From Anaeramoeba ignava (Eukaryota; Metamonada; Anaeramoebidae): a stretch of DNA of 64,000 bases. A model generated the notes under the pieces. That model was not told the origin of the DNA. It searched no databases and saw only the letters and a list, made by a program, of their open reading frames with translations. Positions 20,201 through 31,700 of the stretch are shown here, one piece after another. Each line of letters opens with the position of its first letter. Position 1 is the first letter of the stretch. A program made the position numbers and the translations under genes. Location: NCBI GenBank assembly GCA_028826165.1, contig JAPDFW010000114.1, positions 356,001 to 420,000 on the forward strand. Direction: 5' to 3'.

Positions 20201-22906
20201 TTAAATTTAATATTAATTTAAATATTGATTTAAATATTAAATTAAATATTAAATTTAAATATTGATTTTAAATATTGATATAAATATTGATTTAAATATT
20301 GATTTTAAATATTAAATTTAAATATTAATTTAAATATTGATTTAAATATTGATTTTAAATATTGATTTAAATATTGATTTAAATATTGATTTAAATATTA
20401 ATTTAAATATTAAATTAAATATTAATTTAAATATTGATTTTAAATATTGAATTAAATATTGAATTAAATATTAATTTAAATATTAATTTAAATATTAATT
20501 TAAATATTTATTTAAATATTAATTTAAATATTGATTTAAATATTGATTTAAATATTGATTTTAAATATTAAATTAAATATTGATTTAAATATTAATTTAA
20601 ATATTAAATTTAATATTAATTTAAATATTGATTTAAATATTGATATAAATATTGATTTAAATATTGATTTTAAATATTAATTTAAATATTAATTTAAATA
20701 TTAATTTAAATATTGATTTAAATATTGATTTAAATATTGATTTTAAATATTGATTTAAATATTGATTTTAAATATTGATTTAAATATTGATTTAAATATT
20801 GATTTAAATATTAATTTAAATATTAAATTAAATATTGATTTAAATATTAAATTAAATATTAATTTAAATATTAATTTAAATATTAATTTAAATATTAATT
20901 TAAATATTGATTTAAATATTGAATTAAATATTGATTTAAATATTAAATTAAATATTGATTTTAAATATTAAATATTAAATATTAATTTAAATATTGATTT
21001 AAATATTGATTTAAATATTGATTTAAATATTAATTTAAATATTGATTTAAATATTAATTTTAAATATTGATTTAAATATTGATTTAAATATTAATTTAAA
21101 TATTAATTTAAATATTAAATTAAATATTGAATTAAATATTAATTTAAATATTAAATTAAATATTGAATTAAATATTAATTTAAATATTAAATTAAATATT
21201 GATTTAAATATTGAATTAAATATTGATATAAATATTGATTTTAAATATTGATTTAAATATTGATTTAAATATTAATATAAATATTAATTTAAATATTGAT
21301 TTAAATATTAATTTAAATATTGATTTAAATATTAATTTAAATATTGATTTAAATATTAAATTAAATATTAATTTAAATATTGATTTAAATATTAATTTAA
21401 ATATTAAATTTAAATATTGAATATTAAATATTAATTTAAATATTGATTTAAATATTGATTTAAATATTGATTTAAATATTGATTTAAATATTGATTTAAA
21501 TATTGATTTAAATATTAAATTAAATATTGATTTAAATATTGATTTAAAAAAAAAGCTTGATTATACATTTATGAACCCTGGTGGTCAATATCTTAGTACA
21601 GATGAAATTCCTCTTCCAAAAATCTTTCTTTCTTTTCTTATAATTTGGGTTTTAGTTGTTATTCTTTGGTTTATTAATTGGTTACTTCATCGCGATCAAA
21701 AAATTAAACTTCATACTTTAATTACATTAACTTTATGCATAAGAATAATTACGATTATCCTTCAACTTTCATATTGGCAAACTTTATCTAAAAAAGGTAA
21801 TTTTGTTTTAAAAAATTAAAATTAAAAATTAATATTAAAATTTAAAATTATAGGAAAAGTAAATTTATCATTTTATGTGACTGTACTTGTTTTTGAATAC
21901 ATTCAAGATTATTTCTTTTTTGGAACAATCATTTTAATAGCAAAAGGATGGTGCATCACAAGAGAAAAACTCAGAAATCAAGAAAAAACAAACATAATTT
22001 TACTTTTATTCTTCCTTGTTTTCTTGATTCAACTTTTTGATGTTATCACTTCAACATGGATATGGCTTATAGTCATTTTATTATTCATCGTCTACTTTCT
22101 TATTCTTCGATTAATTTTTAAAGCAACAGCTGATAACAAAAACCAATTAAAGGTACAAATGATTTTCGTTCGAAATCATAATATTGATCCTCGAACAACT
22201 CCTCATTTCCGGAAATATCAACTTTTCAAACAATTCCATTGGTTCTTCTCAGTATTTGTTGTTTGGCAAATTATTGTATGTTTTTTTAAAATTTTTTTGC
22301 CAGTTCAAATTTTTTTATTCCACTTTTTTTTTGCTTGTTCAAATTTATTTAAACAAAAAAATTTTTTTTTATTTATTTTTTTTTAGTGTTTTGTTATTGG
22401 AATTCTTTTCTTAATTTTTTATCCTTGGCTTGTTGTTCTTTTATTACAAATTGCAGATTTCGTTCTTTTGGCTGGAATAACATTTATATTTCGTCTTAAG
22501 ACTTTTCATCCTTTATTTGAAGAAGTTCCAGAAAATTATTTAACAATTTCCTCTCCAAATACGAATAATTATGAATCAATTATTGATGTAAAAAAACAAA
22601 AACAGAAAAAAAAATTTTTTCCAATTAAAAAATTAATTTAAAATCTTTCTTCTTTAAAGGAAAATGATCAACAAGTTGAATTAAAAGAATGGAGAAAAGG
22701 AATGATTTTAGTAAAAAATTTAATTTTTATTTTAATTTCAATTTAATTTTCAATTTTTAATTTAATTTTTAATTTATTAGCCTCAACCTCAAGATCAAGA
22801 TATTATTATTCTTCAAAATCCAAATGAAAATACTAAACTTTCAGATTCAATTGGATTTGTTGATAATCAACCTCAATATCATTCTCCAAATCAAAATAAT
22901 TTTTAA
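17278..22906 (+). CDS. GOST-type seven-transmembrane protein (GPR107/TMEM87/Lu7TM family), 8 exons
   Basis: Exons 17278-17436, 17550-17639, 17675-17839, 21556-21796, 21854-22275, 22387-22587, 22660-22710 and 22781-22906 join in phase to give 484 residues. Residues 1-20 are a signal peptide. About 20-138 form the lumenal all-beta domain (IDYFGFYKNGTAKMSIDIS; paired Cys in HIRFKCW and VTQCNQ). From about 139 the family hinge LDYTFMNPGGQYLSTDEIPLP leads into seven hydrophobic segments, including EYIQDYFFFGTIILIAKGWCI and WIWLIVILLFIVYFLILRLIF. The cytosolic tail is short and polar (PQPQDQDIIIL...). GOST proteins sit in Golgi, endosomal or plasma membranes and act in trafficking. Start chosen at the ATG before the signal peptide. 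Intron 3 is 3,716 bp of repeat, the longest here. Confidence 0.88.
17840..21555 (+). repeat. Giant GOST intron 3: TTTAAATATTGA tandem array
   Basis: 3,716 bp built from the 12-bp unit TTTAAATATTGA and its variants (TTTAAATATTAA, AATTAAATATTGA). The donor GTATTTTTG follows the codons LTLD and the acceptor is AAAAAAAAG. It is nearly free of AG; one exception is ATTGAG near 19,015. Frames read as NIDLNINL repeats and are not genes. Confidence 0.9.
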
Positions 22907-22983
22907 AAGCAAAAAAAAAAGGAAACAAAATAATTTTTTTTTTCATTTTTTCATTTTCATTTTTTTTCTTTCATTTTGTTTTA

Positions 22984-25694
22984 ATGAAAATTTACATTCA
23001 TTATGAAGAATCAAAACCAGAATTTACATTCATTTTAAATTTATCTAATGAAAAAATTTTTACAATTGAGAATGCATTAAAAGTTTTTGTAGAAAAATAT
23101 AATGAAGTTAATAAAAAGAATTTGGAAATGAATAATTTGAGAATAATTGATCAAAAAGGAAAAGAAATACGATCACATTCAATAATTAGTAAGATATTAA
23201 ATAATGGAGAGGATGTGTTTGTGGTTAAGAAAAAAATAATCCCATCAAAAGTTGTTATTCATAAAACAGAAAAACCAAAACCAAATCAAGAAAATACCAC
23301 AAATCAAGAAAAACCAAAACCAAAAATTAATAAGAAAAAAGAAGTGAATAAACCAAATGAAATTTTGGAACAAGGAATATTGAATGCGAAGAAAATTAAA
23401 AACAAGCAATATGGATTCAAAGAAGCTTTGGAAATTTTTAAAACTTTACACAATAATTTTCCAAAAAGTACAGTTTGTTTGTTTGAAATTGCAGATATTT
23501 ATTATCAAGTAAAAAGATATTCACTTGCTCGGGAATATTTTGGAAAACTTTTTGAATTGGAACCGCATAATTGGAGTGTTTATTATAAAATTTGCAGGTG
23601 TTTTTATAAAGAATCAAAGAATCCAGAAGCTTTTGAAATGTGCAAAAATTTGATAGCAAATATTCAGGAAAATGAGAAACAAATTGATATTTTAAATGAT
23701 TCATATGTTTTATTTGGGAAGATATTACAGAAAAGGAATATGAATAATGATTCAGAAATTGCTTTCTCACTTTTTGTTGTAAAAAAACAAATTTTTTTTT
23801 TATTTATTTATTTAACATTCAATTTGGATCAAAAAAAAAAAATTTCATTTCATTTTATTTAGCAAGTTCTCACAAAAAATGATTCCCATCTCAATGCTTT
23901 AGCTGAATATGCATTGTGTTTAAGTGAAAAGGGGAATGATAGTGAAGCAGTTCATGTTGCATTGCGTTCTATTGTTTTAAATCAATCACATAAAAAAACA
24001 CGAAGAACGTTATCCAAAGTTGTTAAAGGAAATCAAGGAATTGAATATATTAAGAAGGAGCTTTCTCCTTTGGATCAAAAATTAGGGGAAATGTTTGCGT
24101 TTCTTGCTGTTATTATGAAGGATTATGGATCAATTAATGAATCAACTTTACTTTTCAAACAAGCCTTTATTTTCCAAAAACAAAGCATTAATCTTGCTTT
24201 AAATATTCTCCACATTTTAGAAATTCAAAACAATTATCAAGAAGCATTTGAATTTGCAATTTCGTATTGCGAGCAAAATCCCACAAAAGGATTACAATCA
24301 GTTTCTTGTGGAGAAATTTGCGAAATGTTGAAAAATATAAAGGAAAACAAAGAATTTGAATTTAAGGAAAAATTGGATGTGAAAGAAACGAAATCGCAAA
24401 TTGAATATGACAAAATGGATTTGGATTTGTTAGCTTTCTGGTTCACAATAATCAAATTTTTGTTTATTAATCGATATTGCAAGTCTTTAAAATCTTTATC
24501 AAGTTTGATTAATTTAGCACTTCCAAAACAAGAATTACACAAAACAATAATAAGAAATGAAGCAGCTTATTTTTCATGCATTTATGGTGTTCTTAAAACT
24601 CTTTCTTTTGACAATTTATCTGATTATCCACCGATATATGTTGTTGGGGATAGTCATATTTTACCAATTTCTTGGAATACAATTAATTTTGAAGGACAAA
24701 AGAGGATTTTATTTCCAAAACTTATTACAGGATTGAAGATTTGGCATTTAAGAAAGAAAAGTTGTTTTTATCCGAAAAGGAATTTTGAGAAAGTGATTCC
24801 GACAAGTATATTAATTTATTGAATAATATTTCAAAATAATATTTCAAAATAATATTTCAAAATAATATTTCAAAATAATATTTCAAAATAATATTTATTA
24901 AATAATATTTATTAAATAATATTTCAAAATAATATTTATTAAATAATATTTATTTTCCAAATATTTCAAAATAATATTTATTTAACAATATTTATTAAAT
25001 AATATTTATTAAATAATATTTATTAAATAATATTTATTAAATAATATTTATTTTCCAAATATTCCAAAATAATATTTCAAAATAATATTTCAAAATAATA
25101 TTTATTAAATAATATTTATTTTCCAAATATTTCAAAATAATATTTATTAAGTAATATTTATTAAATAATATTTCAAAATAATATTTCAAAATAATATTTC
25201 AAAATAATATTTATTAAATAATATTTATTAAATAATATTTATTAAATAATATTTATTTAACAAAAAAACAAAATCAAGTTCCAAATAATTCAGATCTAAT
25301 TTTCATTCTTGGAGAGATTGATACACGTTCAATACTTTTCACAATTGAAAATTGTTATTATGATAATTTAGATCAAGGATTAAGAGTATTAGCACATATT
25401 TACATATCAATTTTATTAAACTTAATCAAACAACATAATTTCCGAATATTTGTTCATCCTATTCCTCCAGTTTTAGATCAAACAAGATCAGTTGTCAAAG
25501 ATTTTAATCAAATTTTGAAACAATCAATTCCTATTTATAAAAATCCTAAACTTCTTTGGTTAGATTTTTTTGACCAATTATTATCTCATGACAGAAAAAA
25601 TTTACTTCCTGAATTTCAATTTGATGAAGCTCATTTAAATCCAAAATATATTTCTTTAATTGAAAAATCTTTGGAATTGAAAACAAAAAATTAA
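22984..25694 (+). CDS. Ubiquitin-like/TPR/SGNH-hydrolase-like protein, 3 exons
   Basis: Exons 22984-23778, 23863-24805 and 25279-25694 give 717 residues. Residues 1-83 resemble a ubiquitin-like fold (MKIYIHYEESKPEF...DVFVVKKK), followed by a Lys/Pro/Asn linker to about 120. Residues about 125-450 are TPR helices (ALEIFKTLHNNFPKS, AREYFGKLFELEPHNW, EAFEMCKNLIANI). The C-terminal part looks like an SGNH esterase: IYVVGDSHILP (527-530 GDSH, block I), LIFILGEIDTRS (block III-like) and FDEAHLNPKY (Asp about 695, His about 698, catalytic dyad). No signal peptide, so probably cytosolic. The fold call rests on these three motifs; substrate unknown. Confidence 0.7.
24806..25278 (+). repeat. Intron 2 of the TPR/SGNH gene, AATAATATTTCAAA repeat
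   Basis: 473-bp intron made of AAATAATATTTCAAAATAATATTTATT units. Donor AA|GTATAT, acceptor ATCAAG. The split codon becomes ATT (Ile), giving IPTIPNNSDL. Confidence 0.8.
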
Positions 25695-25785
25695 AAAAGA
25701 AATTCAAAACAAAACAAAAATAAAAAATTTTCAAAAGAATTTTTTTTCATTTTTTCTCTTTTATTTTTTTTCATTTCTTTTTTTA

Positions 25786-28394
25786 ATGTCAACTGGTGGA
25801 GATGCAATTAGATTAATTTTAAAATCAAAATTTCTTTATGAATATTTTAAGAAACATTTTTTTGAAGAATTTAAAAATCCGTTAATGATTGGAGATTATG
25901 GTATTTTAATTCAAAATTTTAAATTTTAAATTTTAAATTTTAAATTAAAAATTTTAATAATTTTTTTTTCTTTAAAGGTTCTGGAAGAAATGAAGAGTAA
26001 TTAGAAATAATTTACTTATAATTTACTTATAAAATTAATTATAAAATTAATTATAAAATTATTTATAAAATTATTTATAAAATTATTTATAAAATTATAT
26101 ATAAAATTATTTATAAAATTATTTATAAAATTATTTATTAAATTATTTATTAAATTAATTATAAAATTATTTATAAAATTAATTATAAAATTAATTATAA
26201 AATTAATTATAAAATTAATTATAAAATTACTTATAAAATTATATATAAAATTATTTATAAAATTATTTATAAAATTAATTATAAAATTATTTATAAAATT
26301 ATTTATAAAATTAAATATAAAATTAAATATAAAATTAATTATAAAATTAATTATAAAATTAAATATAAAATTAATTATAAAATTATTTATAAAATTAATT
26401 ATAAAATTAAATATAAAATTAATTATAAAATTATTTATAAAATTATTTATAAAATTATTTATAAAATTATAAATAAAATTAAATATAAAATTATTTATAA
26501 AATTATTTATAAAATTATTTATAAAATTATTTATAAAATTATTTATAAAATTATTTATAAAATTATTTATAAAATTATTTATAAAATTATTTATAAAATT
26601 ATTTATAAAATTATTTATAAAATTATTTATATAATTATTTATAAAATTAATTATAAAATTATTTATAAAATTAATTATAAAATTAATTATAAAATTAATT
26701 ATAAAATTAATTATAAAATTACTTATAAAATTATATATAAAATTACTTATTAAATTATTTATAAAATTATTTATAAAATTATTTATAAAATTATTTATAA
26801 AATTATTTATAAAATTATTTATAAAATTATTAATAAAATTAATTATAAAATTATTTATTAAATTATTTATTAAATTATTTATTAAATTATTTATAAAATT
26901 ATTTATAAAATTATTTATAAAATTATTTATAAAATTATTTATAAAATTATTTATAAAATTATTAATAAAATTATTTATAAAATTATTTATAAAATTAATT
27001 ATAAAATTAATTATAAAATTAATTATAAAATTATTTATTAAATTATTTATAAAATTATTTATTAAATTATTTATAAAATTATTTATAAAATTAATTATAA
27101 AATTAATTATAAAATTATTTATAAAATTATTTATAAAATTATATATTTAAATTATTTATAAAATTATTAATAAAATTAATTATAAAATTATTTATAAAAT
27201 TATTTATAAAATTATTTATAAAATTAATTATAAAATTATTTATAAAATTATTTATAAAATTATTTATAAAATTATTTATAAAATTAATTATAAAATTATT
27301 TATAAAATTAATTATAAAATTATTTATAAAATTATTTATAAAATTAATTATAAAATTAATTATAAAATTATTTATAAAATTATTTATAAAATTATTTATA
27401 AAATTATTTATAAAATTATTTATAAAATTAATTATAAAATTATTTATAAAATTATTTATAAAATTAATTATAAAATTATTTATAAAATTATTTATAAAAT
27501 TATTTATAAAATTATTTATAAAATTATTTATTAAATTAATTATAAAATTATTTATAAAATTATTTATAAAATTATTTATAAAATTATTTATAAAATTATT
27601 TATAAAATTATTTATAAAATTATTTATAAAATTGAAATTGAAATTGAAATTGAAATATTTTAGAGTTCCAATGTTTTTTTCAATTTGGATAAATGAATAC
27701 TTCCCAGAATTTTCTAAAAATATTGAAACTAAAGAAATAAAATCCTATATTTATTGTATTGGTAAGAGAATAGGAAAATCACAAAATAAAAAGAAAATCA
27801 AAAGAAAAAATTTGAATTAATTGAAAAATATCAAAATATTAAAACAATTAAGATTTACATCAAACTCGGTTACTTTCTTTAATGAATAAGTTAGCAGATG
27901 CAAGTATTCTCTCAACAAGTAGAATGATATTCAGTAAATTAGAAGATTTGTCAACAAAAGCAGAGATTCTTGATACACAAATAAAATTATTAAAAAAGGA
28001 AGATATGAATGATTTAGATCTTGAAATTGAAAAATCTAAAAGAATTCCAGAAAATTACTTTGATATTGGTGTTTTAAATAATGATATGATTGGATTCCTT
28101 TATCAATATTACACTGAAAATTCAAAACCTTCTAATTTAATAAAATGTTTGAATGAAATTCGAAAATCTCAAAAGAAAGATAGTTTACTTATTACAACAG
28201 GAGTTGGTCTTCTTTATAAAAATATTGATTATATTAAATTATTAAAAGAAGCGAATTTTGAATTTATTGAATTAATTGATATTAATATTAAAGATCAAGA
28301 CCAATTATTAGTTATTACTAAACCTGAAGAATTTAACTTATCAAAAATGTCTCTTTTGAATCATTATTCTTTTGCAGTTTTTAAAGCAATTTAA
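25786..28394 (+). CDS. Class I SAM-dependent methyltransferase-like protein, 4 exons
   Basis: Exons 25786-25900, 25978-25996, 27664-27761 and 27853-28394 give 257 residues in a continuous frame. The spliced N-terminus reads LMIGDYGSGRNEE, a motif I glycine loop; the joint between exons 3 and 4 gives IYCIDLHQ, the acidic end of strand 2. Later NYFDIGVLNNDMIGFLY (motif IV-like) and ISKSQ...SLLITTGVGLLY then EANFEFIELIDI match the strand order of class I enzymes. Exon 2 is a 19-nt microexon that supplies most of motif I. Start chosen at the first ATG after a T-rich leader. The substrate cannot be told. Intron 2 is a 1.67-kb repeat. Confidence 0.65.
25997..27663 (+). repeat. Methyltransferase gene intron 2, AAATTATTTATA repeat
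   Basis: 1,667 bp made of the 12-bp unit AAAATTATTTAT with the variant AAAATTAATTAT. No AG is seen before the acceptor TATTTTAG at 27,658-27,663, apart from TTAGAA within 10 bp of the donor. Confidence 0.9.
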
Positions 28395-28763
28395 TTTTTA
28401 TATCATTTTGATTTTTTTTCTTTTTTCTTTCAAAACAGATTTTCATTTATTCATTTAATTAATTAATGAATTGATTTTAAATAAAAAAAAGTTAAAAAAA
28501 TGTTAAAAAAAAAGTGGAATAAAAAAAAAAAAAGAAATGAGTAATTATGATAAATAAATTATTAATAATTATTTAATTTAAAAAAAAAAAGCAAAAAATC
28601 TTTTAATTTAATTTTTTTTATTTTTTTATTTTTTAATTTTTTCCAATTTTTTTTTTCTAATTTTTTTATTTGTTTTTTTATTGAAAAATTTTGATTTCTT
28701 TTCATAATTTTCTTTTCCACAAAAAAAATAAATAAGAATAAATAAGAAAAGAATAGAAAAGAA
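28395..28763. promoter_or_regulatory. Spacer between methyltransferase and tomosyn/Lgl genes
   Basis: 369 bp between two plus-strand genes, so it holds the 3' end of one and the promoter of the next. It has AT runs and a ATTAATTAATGAATTGATT palindrome-like stretch near 28,455. No gene seen. Confidence 0.5.
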
Positions 28764-31700
28764 ATGAATAAAAATTTATTACAAGTAAGAAAAATTATCA
28801 AAAAAAACGAAAAAAATCTTTTTATGAGAAAATTAAACAAATTTTTTTATAATTTAGGAAATTCAATTAAGAAATACAGTTCATCATGGAATACCTACAG
28901 ATTTACTTTGTATTGATTATGATTCAATTCATTCACTTTTAGCTATTGGAACAAAATCTTCTAAAATTAAAATGTAAATAAAATTCAATTTATTAATTTA
29001 ATTAATTTGAATTTTATTTAATTTAATTAATTTGAATTTTTTTTATTGTTATTTTTTAGTTTGGGTTATCCAGGAATTGAAGAATTTTTTATTGATGAAA
29101 AATCAACAAAACCAATTGAAATGATTAAATTTTTACCAAATTTTAATTCAATATTAACAATATCACATTTATTTAAAGAGGAAGAAATTAAAAAAGATAA
29201 TGAAAAAGATAATAAAAAAGATGATAAAAAAGATAATAAAAATAATAATGAAAAAGATAATGAAAAAGATAAAGAAAATGATAATGAAAAAGATAATGAA
29301 AAAGATAATGAAAATGATAAAGAAAAAGATAATGAAAAAGATAATGAAAATGATAATGAAAATAATAATGAAAAAGATAATGAAAATGATAAAGAAAAAG
29401 ATAATGAAAAAGATAATAAAAAAGATAATGAAAATAATAATGAAAAAGATAATGAAAATGATAATGAAAATGATAATGAAAATGATAATGAAAAAGATAA
29501 TGAAAAAGATAATGAAAAAGATAATAAAAATGATAATGAAAAAGATAATGAAAATAATAATGAAAATAATAATGAAAAAGATGATGAAAAAGATGATGAA
29601 AAAGATAATGAAAATGATAATAAAAAAGATGATGAAAAAGATGATGAAAAAGATGATAAAAAAGATGATGAAAAAAATGATAAAAAAGATGATAAAAACG
29701 ATAATAAAAAAGATAATGAAAATAATAATGAAAAAGATGATAAAAAAGATAATAAAAAAGATAATGAAAAAGATAATGAAAAAGATGATAAAAAAGATAA
29801 TAAAATTATTCATTATCAAAGTTTACTTTCAATTTGGTCATTAGAAACTAGAAAAATTACAAATGGATTCGTTTTTAAAGAACAGTAAAAAAAAAACAAT
29901 ATTTATTTATAAATTAATTCAAAAATTTCTCATTTGATTTTTCATAAAAAAAAAAGAATTACATCGATTGACTTTTTTGATGGAATACCATGCGTTTATT
30001 TAGGAACTTCATCAGGAAATGTTTATATTTACTCTTTGGAATTTAATGAAATTTTAAAACAATCTTTTAGTTTGAAAAACACTTTAAAACAAAAAATTGA
30101 AAAAAATCAAGAAGTTTCATGTAATTCAATTGCAATTTGTCCACAAGATCCAAAAACAATCTTATTTGGTTTTTCAAATGGAATGATTGTTCTTTATAAT
30201 CAAATAAAATCAAAATCCAAAATTTATCAAAACAATTTGGATTTAAAAGTAACTTCATTAGCTTGGTGTTTTGATGGACAAATGTTCATTTCTGGTTATG
30301 AAAATGGTCAGTTGATTATTTGGTCAACAAAAAAAAAGAAACCAAAATATCAATTTTTTAAAGCAACTGAACATAAAAGAAGACCAGTTAAACAAATTTT
30401 TTGGACAAAATCTTACAAGTAATTTTGAGTGAAAATATAATTTCATTTTTTAATTTAATTTAATTTAACAAATTTCATGTTTTTGGAATATTTTTAATTT
30501 AATTTAATTTAATAATTTAATTTAATAATCAACAAATTTCATGTTTTTGGAATATTTTCATTTAATTTAATTTTTTAATTTAATTTAATAATTCAATTTA
30601 ATTTAATTTAATTTAATTTAATTTAATTTAATAATTTAACAAATTTCATGTTTTTGGAATATTTTAATTTAATTTAATTTAATAATTTAACAAATTTCAT
30701 GTTTTTGGAATATTTTCATTTAATTTAATAATTTAATTTAATTTAATAATTTAATTTAATTTAATTTAATTTAATTTAATTTAATTTAATTTAATTTAAT
30801 TCAATTCAATTTCATTTTTTAATTTAACAAATTTTATGTTTTTGGAATATTTTCAATTTAATTTAATTTAATAATTCAATTTAATTTAATTTAATTTAAT
30901 TTAATTTAATAATTTAACAAATTTCATGTTTTTGGAATATTTTAATTCAATTTAATTTAATAATTTAATTCAATTTAATTTAATAATTTAATTTAATAAT
31001 TTAATTTAATTTAATAATTCAATTTTTTTTAGAATCCAAAATAAATTTGGAGATCTTTATGTTCTTGGAGGTACACTTACTGAACATCCTGATGGAATTC
31101 TTTTTATTCAAAACAAGAAAAATTTTTCTTGGGAAATTCTTGATTTAATTAATTATCCTGAAGATAATATTATTGCAATGTGTCCAAAATTTAATGATAA
31201 TACTAAAAGATATGAATCACCTTTATCAATTACAAGCATTACTGGAAAAGGACAAATTATGGTTCATCGTTTATCAATTGAAATGTAAATTGAATTTAAA
31301 ATATTTTGTTATTAAATCTGATTTTGAATTTGAATTTGAATTTGGATTATATTTATTGATAAAAATAGAGATAAAAATTTAAATCAATCTTGTCAAAGAT
31401 ATCGAAGATCAATTCCACATTCAAATTTAAGAGCAACAATGTCACCAATAACTACATTTCGTATTTATTCAGAATGTGATGAAATGTTCTTTCTTCAACT
31501 TCAGTTTGTTGAATTGAAAAAATATAAATTATGGGATCGATTTTGGCCTGCAACTGGAGGAAAATTCTCTTCAGCATATTCCAAGAAGAAAACGAATATT
31601 CTAATGACAGGGTAATTTAATTTTAATTTAAATTTCAATTTTAATTTTAATTTAATTTTAATTTTAATTTTAATTTTAATTTTAATTTTGATTTTAATTA

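Noticed and set aside
17840-21555. Regularly spaced direct repeats that could suggest a CRISPR array or satellite gene
   Set aside because: Contiguous 12-bp units without spacers, inside a eukaryotic intron with in-phase flanking exons.
22165-22200. GTTCGAAATC stretch resembling a tRNA B box
   Set aside because: It lies in a coding exon of the GOST gene and has no A box, cloverleaf or terminator. I found no tRNA anywhere in the window.
29169-29819. Reverse-strand frame of FFIIFFII repeats
   Set aside because: Antisense shadow of the DNEK coding repeat in the tomosyn/Lgl gene.
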